Below are positions 13,201 to 25,458 of a stretch of 64,000 bases of DNA, piece by piece. The stretch is from Hybos culiciformis. Taxonomy: Eukaryota > Arthropoda > Insecta > Diptera > Hybotidae. A program made the position numbers and the translations under genes. Position 1 is the stretch's first letter, and each line of letters starts with the position of its first letter. The stretch is taken from positions 104,406,485 through 104,470,484 of the forward strand of contig OZ023273.1 of the NCBI GenBank assembly GCA_964007475.1, in the 5' to 3' direction. The notes beneath the pieces are model-generated. The model had not been told where the DNA came from. It worked only from the letters and a program-made list of their open reading frames with translations, and did no database searches.

Positions 13201-16200
13201 GAATTGTAAATTTTTTGTAAAATGTAGAATGATTTAATAGGATAATATTTGGTTTAAAATTTTATGTATAAAATACTGTTCGTTTCATTTCCATTTAAGG
13301 GATAATATAAATTTTTTTATTTTTATGTTAACTTTTAATATTAGAAATATTTTAGATTTAAAAGTAATAGAAAATATAAATACCCCTAGTATATTGGATT
13401 TATTATGACACATTCATTGGAACTGAAAAAAAATAAAAATATTATATTCATTTTGTTAATTTCCATGATTCCTTCATTCGTATACATTTTATTCCTTGAT
13501 TCATTTTTTTTCAGTGGATTCGTGGAAATAAAAAAGCATGTTGCTTTACGGTCAATTATTATTTCACGGAAGGCATTATTTCAGTTTTTTTTTATAACGA
13601 ATTATATATTGAAATTTGACTAATTAGTTCTCCGAATTGGTAATAAGCAATATTTGTTATTTAAGAGATTTTTTTATTGATTATTTGTCTCATCATCATC
13701 AATCAATCCGGTCACCAATGAAAATCGCTATAAAATAAAAGATATATGGATTTTTTTTTCATTCTTCGAAATCAATTTTAAAGTAGGTATACAGATTTCA
13801 TTTTTAATTTGACTTATTTTTTGTTTTAAAAATCTGCTACAAAATTCAGAGAAAATTATACAATCCGATGGATTATCCATATTTTGTTAATTTTATAACA
13901 TAGTTATTAAATTTTTGTTTAGCTTCGGTTGAGTAATAATGTAGTGCTTCTAAAGCCCTTTAAAAGGAATCATGCGTAAAAAGATATAGATAAAAAAAAT
14001 TGTGAACATCCTGGAACATTATGTAGATTGTAGATACTTCTTGGCTTTTAAAAGCACGTTAACGTGTGGTCATTCGGATATCTCAGAACATAATAAAATC
14101 GAGACCAAACCGAACGTCAAATATAAAAAAGTTATATAAAGCTAAAAAGCGTAATGTCAATATTGGACAAGATGTTTTCTGTTTTGGATAATTAAAATTT
14201 AGTTTTTTGGATTTATTTATATGATATTTATATGATATTCATCATTCAGGTACGAGCTGTTGAATAAAACATACTGAATTCTTGAACTGAAGATAAAGCG
14301 GCTATTTGATTTAATTTTATTTTCCTTCTGCAGCTGGTCTAGATATCGTAGGGTCCTTTTATCATAAAAGACAAAAGTATATAACATAATAACATAAAAC
14401 TTAATTTCCTTATTGGAAAACTTATTTCAAAATATTTTAACAAATTTTAAAGGCTATATATACACTATTTTCTGGTGAATTGGATTCACAAATTGGAATT
14501 TGATTGACAAAAAAGAAAAAACCGATTTTTTTACGACTATTTGATTGAAATTTTTTAAGTCACTAAAAACTATACAAAATGAAATGAAAACCAATTTATC
14601 AAAATGTCTTGGAAAAATTTTAAGCATAAAACAAATTTTTATTTTTTTTTTTATTTATATATTTTGTAATTTTATTTTTCTGTTTATTTTATATACAACA
14701 ATTTTAGTTTAAGTGCTATTACATTTTTATATACGATGAGGATAACTTTATCCCTATCTAAAAAATGTGATGCAATATCTAAAAAAAAAGAAAAAAAAAA
14801 GAAGAAAATTACATAAAAAAAAAGTTAATTCAACATCAGTTTCATATTGTTTTCTTCAGTCTCATTCAATATTGGACTCTGTCTTTTCTTCCAAATATAA
14901 ATATTATTTAAAGCATTCATTTTTAAAAAATTTCAAAATAACGAAAAAGTACACTACACCGAAAAATAAAGATTTTCAAATTATCCTTCGAAATTCATCT
15001 TAACAAAGTGCAAATATTAGTTGCAGAATTAGTATCTTATTTGTAAGATTTTCAATTGTCGTTGTCATTGTCTTTGATTTCCATTCATGTGTACATAAAT
15101 TGGTTCCAAAAGTTAAACTTTATAATTGACATAGAATCAATGAGTACGCTTAAGATAAACTGATATAATTCGGTTGTAGTTTTTTTTGAAAATTGGAAAA
15201 CGTTGTATTTTCTGTTTTTTCATTTTATTTTAAAGGCATTTCTTGTCAAAATATTCTTGTAAATTTGATAAAGGTATAGTATTCAAATAAGAATTAATAC
15301 AAATTTATGTATGAAGAAATAAGTTAAAAAATATTATTGCATTTTCAGCCTAACTTAGGTTTAATTTTTCACGATTTTGGAATGAAAAATTCTAAAATTT
15401 AATGAACCAACTTGAAATATGTTTTTTTTTTAAATATAAATTCAATACAACATAATTTTAGTTATATATTAGATACAGAAATAAAAATATATATTTTAAC
15501 ATGATATCAAATAATAAAAAAAAAGTAAAAGGAAAAGAAAAATGTTTTCCTTCTTGAGCTGTGTTTTTTCCCAAGACATTGTTACAAGATAAAATAAATA
15601 TTTTTATAATTTTATTTTATCAATATCTTTAGTATTCTTCAGTATACAACATATATACTTTCTTCTTTGATTTAACAATAAATTTATAGAATTTTTAAAG
15701 AGGTTTTTTTTTTATATTTGAATAATATATAATATTTGAAATTGTGAGTTCAAAATTATAATCAAAATATTATTTTTATCCTAATTGTGTACATAATATA
15801 TGCATATCGATCTCAGAATGTTAATAACACCGTATATTTGTCAATAATTATGAAATTTTATTATGTAGCAATGATCTGAAGACTTTAACATCTGGTACAT
15901 TGAGAAAATATTCTTGTTGAACTAGCTAGGTTCAGTTGTGAAGGATTGAAAAAGTTTTGAAATAAGTTTCTTTTTTTTTGTATGAGATAAAGGTACTATT
16001 AATATTGTGGTTATTGATAAAATGCCAGAAATAAAAATAATTTCTAAAATTTATGACACACAATGAGAATATTTTTATTTTCATAACTTTTTCATGGACT
16101 AATGGACATAATTATTATTTTATAATATAATTATTACTGTATATTATTTCGGTGGTTATTATTTATCTAGCCGTATCAAAAAAAAAAAAATAAAATTAAT

Positions 16201-18948
16201 ATTAAAGTTTTATGGGTTATAATAGGTTTCAAATATTAAACTTATTATGACTTTATTAATTTATAATATTCAGAATTTAACTTTATGACATTGTACTGTA
16301 TTTAGATGGGCATATAGCTTCAACGTTTCTATATGTTTGCGCCAGTGGTGCTGGTTTTTTTTTTTTGTTATTTTGTATAATTATGATTAATTATGGGCAA
16401 TTTATAAAGTTGCATCAAAATATTTCCTAAAATTAAATTGAAAATAAAATTTAATAATAAACCAATTTTTTATTAGTAAATTTTGATTTTATTATTTTCA
16501 TATGACAAAAAACAGATGAAACTTCCCAGGAAATAAATTAAATAGAAGATACTAACTTTACATCTGAGAAACAATAAGTTTTATCAATTTTTTATATGTT
16601 TTTCCCAAACCCAAAATTTTTTCCCAAACCAAATTTTTAGATTTATTTCATTAGACGATTCTGTTAATTTTACTAACTTTGTTTGATTAAAATTTATATA
16701 GGCCTTTATAAATTTGTAGTCTATGTTTAAGGCTAGGGTTTAAAATAGATTTCAATCAAAATGGAAAATTATTATTTACTATAGAAGTCGTTTGAAGAAA
16801 CTGAAACCAATTTATAGTTACAAATATTTACAATAAATTTTCTACTTTTTAGTGCATTTAACCAAAAAAAATAATTCTATACTTCAAAATTTTATTTAAT
16901 TTTCCGAATAATAGAATAGTTTTGATGAAAAATTAAATAATATTTTGTTTTTCCTGACACCAAAAAATATTGTTCAATTATTAACTTTTTTTCCTTTCTT
17001 TTATTAAAATTGATGTCAATTCCGGAAACAAAACATAAATCAGTAAATTAGAAAAATATTAAATTTCAAATAACAAATTCAATAAGATTTTTATATCGGA
17101 AAATTAATCATTGGAAAAAAATCAATAATATATATGAAAATGGATAATTTTACAAAAAAATAAAAAATAAAAAAAAATATTCTATAACATTTAGTTTATT
17201 ATTTTTTTTTTATTTTTAACGATTCAATTTAGAAAATAATATCTTATGTCAAATTGAGAATAATACACTATAAAATAGTTCAATTGATTATGTAATAACA
17301 ATACGTCATAATATTCAGATATATAACACTATTATTTTATAGTCTTTTGTTTTAACTCTTGTTTCCTCTTTAAACAATACAATATTATGCACTTGTACAA
17401 CATTGTTAATATAACATTGTACACATAGTTGGATTGTACATAATAGAGTAATTAGAAAAATGTAGAAAATAAAATAAAATAATTACTATAACATGGCGTG
17501 AATAATTGAATGTGATGTGGCAAGGTTGATTTGTTCATTGACAATTTCGAGGCCATTGTGAAACCCAAATGATAGTTAGCTTTATTCTTGAAGATAATAG
17601 ACATTGACTGTTCTTAAATCGGTAGAATTTTGTTTAACCTTTCGTAAATAAATTTTTTGAACTTGAATTTTGTTTTCAGAGGACGGCTTTTACTTTATAT
17701 CATTCTCAACTCATTAATACTGTATAATATACTCATAATATATCCCTGAAGTTTGAATAATATATATTTTAAATTTTTTTAAATACTTTTTATTTCAAAT
17801 ATATAATTTATTAACAAATTGCAATAAAAATAGTTTAATTTTAATTTTATTCAAAATTTAATAATATTATTTCATTTTATATTAACAACTCATAGTAAAT
17901 CAAATAAATGTCTGCATTTAATTATAATGTTTTTATCATACATATATAACTTTATTTTCAAAAAAAAAACATTAAATAAAATTTATGTTTATAGTCCTTG
18001 TTATCAAATCGAATCAGCGTGTTTTAAGTTAAAATGTTTTTGACTAAGTCAATGGTTTTTATATTAAAGTACGCTATTTTGAATTCAATAATAAAACTAA
18101 CAATCAATGAATTTGAATTTTGGAAATTCTAAATTATATAGGCACAATAATATACATAAAAAATAAGTATATATAGTGAAGTAGCTTGTTTTTGGTTATA
18201 TCTTTCTATATAAATTATGCTTTTATTTACTTAAATAATGCTTATTGTCATATATTTTTATTAAAATTTTCATTGGGATGATTTAAAAAAATAATAAAAA
18301 TAGTTTTCTTATGATCTTTTTACTATAGCTTTTCATTTATAAACCTAATACCTAATCCAGAAGGCCGAAAATTGAAAAAAATTAATATTCAAATCAAAAT
18401 AAATTTTATTTTAATCCATCTACATTTTTAATTCAGAAAGATTTTGCAACAATTTTTCGATTAGAACTCTAAAAATGTTCTTTCATAAATGAGTGGAAAT
18501 TTTTATTGTTCAACGACACCCTGGAAGGTTAACCAATCAGTAATAATATTCAGGTAGATTTTGAGAATCTTTTTTTTTTGTAGATAAATGTATATTTTAA
18601 CTCTATAATATTTTTGTATTCCCTGTTGGAACCACATTAATGTGTCCATTTATTTAGTGTACCAGAAAAAACCAAACCTACCACATTACATTACAATTTA
18701 TTTTCATGTTGATTTTCATTTTTATTTTGTAACTTATTGCCCTTTTGTGTGGGGGGATCAACAAATTTTTGTTTGTGTTCAATATACCTGGCGATAATAT
18801 CATTTATTCTTTTTCATAATATTGACCCAAAAGGACTTTTAATATCATCATTACAATTTTTGGCCAAGTTGCTTTTTTTTTGTTTTTGTTTTTTTTTTTT
18901 TTTTAAATTGCTTCCTTAACAATAATAGTATTTGTAATAATTATACCT
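10256..18948. other. AT-rich DNA without recognisable genes
   Basis: No gene, RNA gene or clear transposon is supported. Present are a TTA-type microsatellite near 10991-11012 and a weak inverted repeat GTGCTTCTAAAGCC/GGCTTTTAAAAGCAC near 13943-14057. At about 17510-17570 a less AT-rich stretch is open for only 18 codons. Longer open frames at 13405-13623 and 14767-15003 are lysine- and phenylalanine-rich, as expected from poly-A and poly-T. Confidence 0.65.
10791..10815. repeat. TA dinucleotide microsatellite
   Basis: Uninterrupted TA run. Confidence 0.95.
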
Positions 18949-19176
18949 ATATCCCTGTGTAGGGGAAAAAAGGATTAATTGACTAAAGTTATGTAATTCC
19001 AATGATAAAAACAGTTTCTTCGATGTGTGGAACAAACTATAGTTTAAGAACGTTAAAAGGCGGAGAAATGACCCTAAAATGACGGTGAAATTAGAGCTAC
19101 TCTTCTTTGATTGCCTGGAACTAGTTTTTCAAGTGTTGATATCTTAAGGGCCTTACACTTACCCTACAGGGATATA
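18949..19176. mobile_element. Small MITE candidate with TATATCCCTGT ends
   Basis: The left end reads TATATCCCTGTGTAGGGG. The right end, read on the minus strand, is TATATCCCTGTAGGGT, differing mainly by a 2-base insertion. The 228-bp interior is less AT-rich than the flanks and has no coding frame. The target duplication could be just TA but is not resolvable in this sequence. The superfamily is not identified. Confidence 0.5.
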
Positions 19177-21133
19177 ATGCAGTTCTGAATTAATACCTAT
19201 GTCTGTACATTTATAATTTATTGTTAAAAACGTACTTCTGGTTAATAAACTATCACATTAGGTAAAATTAAAATTCATTCAAAGTATGTATATCCTTTCT
19301 GTATATGTAGTTTTGGTGAAGAAATTCTAAAGAGAGGTTAACACAATCGTAGCTCATGACTTTAGACTAGTACAAAATATAAGATAGTGGTTTCTATTTT
19401 CAATAAATATTATTTACTAACTTGGCACAAAATAAGAAATGAATTTATTATAATATAGAGAATATATCTAATTCTTATAAAGATGAAGAAATATTATCAT
19501 AGAAAAAAAAAATCGAAGATAAAATTAATATAAAATGACTTTTCCTTAAGTGCATAACGCCTTTTATTATATTAAATATAAGTCCATAGTTTTCATCAAG
19601 AGTTGAATTTAATGCCATTATAATTTTCATAACCTGAATATTTTGTTTAACGTTACAAAAATTAAAGTTTTAAGGAAGTATAATGAAATTTAATATATAC
19701 ATTTATTATATTTATAAGTTCTATAATATACAATATAAAATACATTCCTACATAATGTACTTTAATTGCGAAACAAGAGTAAATTAAAGAATATTATGTT
19801 TTAATGACTTCTGACTAGACTAACATATTTGATTGAACTTTGCCCTATAATTCAAAACTTTTGTTGATTTTATCATTCCTTATTTTATGTAGGTATATAA
19901 TGTTTCATTAAAATTAAAACATTAAAACTGCTTGTATAAATACAGGGAAATCAGTTTGAATTTTCATTAGATAAAAATATTTATGAATAATTTGTTGGCA
20001 ATTAACCTGTCCGTTTTTTATATTTATATTATTCTAATTTCCAACGGACGTTGCACACTATAAATTCGGTTAAAATAATTCTACATTGATCATAATATAG
20101 TATTTGAGATTAATTGTGAGCGCATCTATCAAAGATTCATTTTTAAGAATAGTACACAACTAAACAGAATTGTGACTGTCTAAAATCCCGCAGAATTTTA
20201 AAATTGTAATGAAGTTATAAATGAGTCGTACAAGTCGTATAACTATAGACCAATTCTTCATTGTTTGAAGAATTTTTTATATACCTGTTCATTTGACTTG
20301 AGATATTTCTACGAGCCTTGAAAATACTTCTCAAAAGTTGAAAACCCTATTAATTACATAATTATATTTTTATACATATATACAGAGTTAAAATTCATCT
20401 GAAAAGTTATGTTTTTCAACAAATGTGTATATTTGAATTAAAAAAAAATTATTTTTTTTTTCAAAATTTCTTATCATTTACAGATATTTTCATCATAACA
20501 TTAAACTAAAAATGTCACAGTATGTACAATATTCATTTAAAAAAAAAATATTTATATATATATAAATTATTCTCTGTCCTCTTGAACTCTAATAGGATAC
20601 ATTTTATAATATATATAAAAAAAAACCACTTGAAAAATCTGATTTTTTTATTTACTTAGTCCTTGAGCAAAAAAGCAAACGAATGCAAATAAAAATGATA
20701 TCATTACGAACAACTAAAAAATATATTTATGTATGATATGTACAATGTACGTACATATATATATTTATGATTATGAATACATATTTTTTCATTTTTTATT
20801 CGATATGCCAAAATGATTGATTCACAATTTTCGAGAAAGAAAAAAATAATTTAAAATTTGCTATTATTCAATTCTAATAAATTATCTGATTCTACTCAAC
20901 AAATAATTATCCAATTTTTTTGTTTGTTTAAGTTTGATTATTTAATTGTTTCTATCCATATGCCAATTTCAATAAAATATTGATGAAAAATATAAATCAT
21001 AATAAATCATAATTTTTCGAAAAAAAGAATTTTTTTGGAATATCAACTGAATTTATTTTGAAAGCAGAGCAATCCAGCGATTATATTATTATGGTTTTCT
21101 GGTTCGGTTATACTTTACTATAAAACAAGTCTA
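19177..21133. other. AT-rich DNA without recognisable features
   Basis: Only low-complexity AT-rich sequence with short random frames is visible. Confidence 0.65.
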
Positions 21134-22749
21134 ATAACTTCGCTACACTTCAGGTTATAACTTCGCTACACTTCAGGTTAGCAACCATGAATTTCTTGGT
21201 TTGAAAGTAGGTTGGCGAATGGGGTGACACACTTATAAAAGATGGTTTGGTTTGAAATTAAAAAAAAATGCTTTGTAAAATTAAAAAAAAATTCTTTGTA
21301 AAATAAAATTTTATTTTTTCGTAATTTAAAAAAAAAAAATGAATTTTTTTAATTTAAAGAAAAAATGGAAAATAAAAATAATATTCAATTTTTTTTTAAA
21401 AATATTTTAATTTATTTTCTTTTTTGACAACCTACAATTTATTATATTTTTTTTTATATCGAAGCATTTTAAAGTATGATTTTTTCTGTAAATTTTCTGT
21501 AAATTGACAGGTTATACCTTTTTTTTTTTTGAAATGCAATAAAACTATGTAGTAAAATTTCTAGGTTTATGTCGAACCTACTTTCAAACCATGAAAAAAA
21601 AAAAAAAAATTTATATGGCAAACCAAGTAACAAACACAGAACGAACCAATTTTTTTCTGCAAAACATGGAATTCTGTGTTTGTAACCTGAAGTGTAGCGA
21701 AGTTATTAGAAACACTGAATTCCATGTTTTGCAGAAAAAAATGGGTTCGTTCTGTGTTTGGTACTTGGTTTGCCATATAAATTTTTATTTTTTTTTTCAT
21801 GGTTTGAAAGTAGGTTCGACACAAACCTAGAAATTTTACTACACAGTTTTATAGCTTCGCTACACTTCAGGTTACAAACATCGAATTCCATGTTTTGCAG
21901 AAAAAAATAGGTTCGTTCTGTGTTTGGTACTTGGTTTGCCATATAAAATTTTTATTTTTTTTTTCATGGTTTGAAAGTCGTGGTTAGAAATTTCACTACA
22001 TAGTTTTATTGCATTTAAAAAAAAAAAAGGTATAACCTGTCAATTTGCGGAAAATTTACAGAAAAAATCATGCTTTAAAATGCTTCAATATAAAAAAAAA
22101 AAAATTCATTGTCGGTTGTCAAAAAAAATAAAAAATCAAAATATTTAAAAAAAAAATTGATTATTATTTTTATTTTGCATTTTTTCTTTAAAATTACAAA
22201 AATTAAAATTTTTTTTTTAAATTACGAAAATTAAAATTTAATTTTACAAAATTTTTTTTTTTTAATTTCAATCCAAACCATCTTTTATTAAGTGTGTCAC
22301 CCCATTCGCCAACCTATTTTCAAACCAAGAAATTCATGGTTGGTAACCTGAAGTGTAGCGAAGTTTTTATTGCATTTCAAAAAAAAAAAGGTATAACCTC
22401 TCAATTTGCAGAAAATTTACAGAAAAAATCATACTTTTAAATGCTTCGATATAAAAAAAATAATAATAAATTGTAGGTTGTCAAAAAAGAAAATAAATTA
22501 AAATATTTTTAAAAAAAAATTGAATATTATTTTTATTTTCCATTTTTTCTTTAAATTAAAAAAATTCATTTTTTTTTTAAATTACGAAAAATTAAAATTT
22601 TATTTTACAAAGAATTTTTTTTTAATTTTACAAATAATTTTTTTTTAATTTCAAACCAAACCATCTTTTATAAGTGTGTCACCCCATTCGACAACCTATT
22701 TTCAAACCAAGAAATTCATGGTTGCTAACCTGAAGTGTAGCGAAGTTAT
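21134..22749. mobile_element. Foldback (palindromic) element cluster
   Basis: A terminal motif containing ACTTCGCTACACTTCAGGTT occurs six times: forward at 21134, 21157 and 21851, and reverse at 21684, 22345 and 22727 (starts). The unit 21157-21706 runs forward, and 21707-22749 is largely its reverse complement, so the locus is a large imperfect palindrome centred near 21697. The reverse arm is split by a second full unit (listed separately). The 23-bp terminal motif is tandemly doubled on the left edge only. Both strands carry long frames here (21567-21942) only because the sequence is mirrored. The superfamily is not recognised; there is no coding capacity. Confidence 0.82.
21853..22365 (-). 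mobile_element. Second copy nested inside the foldback element
   Basis: This 513-bp unit is the reverse complement of the unit at 21157-21706 and interrupts the other reverse arm. It is flanked by TTTAT at 21848-21852 and 22366-22370. Removing it and one TTTAT joins CACAGTTTTAT to TGCATTTC, which matches the uninterrupted version seen in reverse complement near 21530-21560. This supports a transposition event with a 5-bp target duplication. Confidence 0.8.
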
Positions 22750-23720
22750 AAAGAAATTAATTCTCATTGTGCTGTGGTGCAAAAATTTTTGAACAAATAT
22801 GGCATATTTGTTTCTTATATGTAAAATAAAAATATTATATTATATTATTGCAATATTTATCCAAATAAAACCATTATTTGCGACAAAATATTGATGCAAA
22901 TATTTGATATAATATTTTTTTTTATATTTTTATTTTTGCAAATATTTGTATAAAAAATAAAACGCAAAAGTCAAAGTTTATGGTATACACTGAATCAAAA
23001 GATATAAGTTGTTTGAAATTGTTTAATATATATTTTTTGTTATCCATTATTTAAGTTTTCAAATTAGTATAAATATTGCATTTTGTAATCATTACTTAGT
23101 TAAAGTTATTTAAATAAAAAATAACTTTTTATGTTCAAATATATATAGATTATTACGAAAATTATTATAAATGTATGTAAACCTAATTTGATTAAAGAAC
23201 GAAATTATTTTTTCTTATCATATATAATATAAAATATATAATGACATTTAATTTTCCCGATTTTAATCAAATAATACGGATAAGTACCTATTTAAAAAAA
23301 AATTAACAATCTGAACCTAATGAATTGATATTGGAAATTAATAACGAAACTGAATAAAAAAAAAACATTAACTACGGTTTATGAATCCATGCATTAAAGT
23401 TCATACTCGGAAACAAATTTGACTATAACAACTGACTGGACTATTATAATTTAAATTTGAGCGTAAAAATGCTTTGGATGGAACACAACACTCTAGTCAA
23501 AGTTACTTTTACGGTTTTCATGTAATTGTTCTGAAGGAAAGTAACCCAGATTGTTTCAGGGCCACTCTCATAATAACGATTATGTAATGGAGCAAATTAT
23601 TCAGCAATTAATGCAGCAAGTTTTGAACCGACAACAGCAGCGACTGTTGTTTTTGATAAAAAAAAAATAGCAAAAATAATAATTTAGAAAAGGCGACCTT
23701 AGAACTAATTTTTAAAGGAG
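22750..23720. other. AT-rich DNA without recognisable features
   Basis: Low-complexity sequence rich in AAATATTT-like words; nothing supported. Confidence 0.6.
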
Positions 23721-24047
23721 TAAACACAATTGGGGCGACAACGACGGCGACAACGACGACTATAACGACAACGACAGCGATATCACTCGAGTGAACACAA
23801 TTACGGCGACGGCGACGAAATAAATATACAGGAAAAAAGTAAACAAATAGAAAAATAAATAAAAAAATATATGGTTGTCGTTGTCGCCTGGCGACAAAAT
23901 AGAAAAATTTCTAATTTGTCGCCAGGCGACAATGTCGTTTGTCGCCAGTCGTCTCAATTGTGTTCATTCTCATACAAATATATGGTTTCTATTTTTTTTT
24001 GATAGTCGCTATCGCTGTCGTTGTCGCTGTCGCCCCAATTGTGTTTA
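23721..24047. mobile_element. MITE with GTCGCC-rich inverted repeats
   Basis: The left end begins TAAACACAATTGGGGCGACA, and the right end ends with its reverse complement, TGTCGCCCCAATTGTGTTTA (both 20 bases). Inward from each end are runs of CGACAACGAC/GCGACAGCGA. In the centre, TTGTCGCCTGGCGACAAA (about 23879-23896) and its reverse complement (about 23917-23934) form a perfect 18-bp stem. The 65-codon minus-strand frame across this element is a by-product of the repeats. A TA target duplication is possible but not demonstrable. Confidence 0.75.
23793..23966. mobile_element. Inner copy of the GTCGCC element
   Basis: A second pair of ends lies inside the outer pair: GAACACAATTACGGCGACGG on the left and, read from the right, TGAACACAATTGAGACGACT. 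These resemble the outer AAACACAATTGGGGCGAC ends, which suggests one element inserted into a relative, or an end duplication. Confidence 0.55.
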
Positions 24048-24870
24048 GTACTTAAATTTAAATCCAGATAAATAAATGTCTTAAACAAAGTAAATTTATA
24101 TTACATTTTGAAAGTTGAACTTTCAATACAATAACTTTATTCGGAAATTTAATTTAATAAAATATTTTTTGATATATTTAACAAATTTAAACTGACTTAA
24201 AGTTATCGTTTTAGAAAACTATTTGGAAGTTATTTTTCTAGATAATTAGTATTTGAATAATGAAAATTTGATGCTTATGGGTAAAACTAATGGTAGAAAA
24301 AGTTATCGATAAAATATTTCGATTAAGAATAGAATTGAAATTTAATTAAAATTAAGAAAAAAAAAAAACCTGTTGTTATTCAGTTTTTCATTTTTTCCTA
24401 ATAAAACTATAAAATGAATGGAATATTTTTAAATACATAAATTTTAAAAACTATATACATATTAATATTTTATAATTCAGTTTAAATTATCAGCGAATTT
24501 CAATTTCAATGCTGATTCCCATGGTGTTGAAAATTATAAAATATTTATAGTTTTAACGATGGTACTTGTATAATTTTTTTATTTAAGAGTTCAGCATAAA
24601 ATTTCATTTATATCGATTTATTATTGTTATTTTCCATTACTTATGCGTCCTATCGCGTAATAATAAAATGAAATTATGCTTTCTAAAAAAACTATGTATA
24701 ATCGCTAAATAGTGCTTTTATGCTTGCCCTGCTTTTATTATAATCCATAATTCATAATTTTCATTATTTAAATTTTTAATTAAAATTTTTTGTTTTTTTT
24801 TTATTGATTATTTTATACAGTTGAACTAGAATTTGCATAATATTTCAACTCTTTAAACAAGATGGGTATT
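24048..24870. other. AT-rich DNA without recognisable features
   Basis: Nothing beyond low-complexity AT-rich sequence is visible. Confidence 0.6.
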
Positions 24871-25458
24871 AGCTCCATTTAATAGTATTGCGTAGATTTT
24901 GTTTAACCCTTTGAGGACCAGACTTTTTTGGCCGAAGCGATTTTGATTATTTTTTGATTTTCGTCATCTGTAACCTAATAATAGTTATGTTACAAAAAAT
25001 TGGCCCCCTAAACCTCCTCGTTGCCCCTTTTTTCTCTTGGCAAACATAGTTGGGTAAAAACTTCTCTTTCAACCCACAGGCAAATATACTTGCCAATCGT
25101 ATTTTTGGCCACTGCGGGCTAGTAAAAACTCACAGAAGCTTCAGAAAAGGTAATAGATGAAGGCAAAACGTACCTAAATCTCAGCCAGGTCCACTTCTTC
25201 CTCGCAGCCCCTTCAATTAAAAACACTTTTTGACTAACTTTAGTGACTCCCACAGGGCAAGTGCGACGAAGTAGAGACTTACCCCCCACTACTACTTTGT
25301 TGCCTCAACCCTCCTCTACAAACCACCTTCGGACGTCAATACTATAATAGTTAAAGGAACAGTCATAAACGCAAAAAACCCCTGGGCAAGCATATTTGCC
25401 TGTGGTCGTCAAAGGGTTAAACTTAGAAAAATTTTTAAAAATACTATCAAATGGAGCT
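24871..25458. repeat. Older inverted repeat interrupted by a TTAA-type element
   Basis: AGCTCCATTTAATAGTATT (24871-24889) and AATACTATCAAATGGAGCT (25440-25458) are complementary at 18 of 19 positions and sit just outside the TTAA-flanked element at 24907-25416. Without that element they would form a stem with a loop of roughly 50 bases. Confidence 0.65.
24907..25416. mobile_element. piggyBac-like MITE (TTAA target)
   Basis: The element is bounded by TTAA at 24903-24906 and 25417-25420. Its ends are CCCTTTGAGGACCA and, from the right, CCCTTTGACGACCA. TTAA duplication with ends starting CCC is characteristic of the piggyBac superfamily. An internal inverted repeat, CCACAGGCAAATATACTTGC at 25074 onward against 25385-25405, is also typical of that group. 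The 510-bp interior is clearly less AT-rich than its surroundings. There is no transposase frame; the 83-codon minus-strand frame at 25305-25556 crosses the element boundary and is not credible. Confidence 0.85.

Noticed and set aside
13943..14057. Inverted repeat GTGCTTCTAAAGCC/GGCTTTTAAAAGCAC
   Set aside because: Short and imperfect, with no boundary or duplication; may be chance in AT-rich DNA.
17510..17690. Possible exon between 17510 and 17690 with a TTTTCAG acceptor
   Set aside because: The open frame is only 18 codons and stops flank it on both sides.
21567..21942. Overlapping 78-85-codon frames on both strands containing MANQVPNTERT-like peptides
   Set aside because: They are mirror readings of the foldback repeat arms; the same peptide appears on both strands because the DNA is palindromic.
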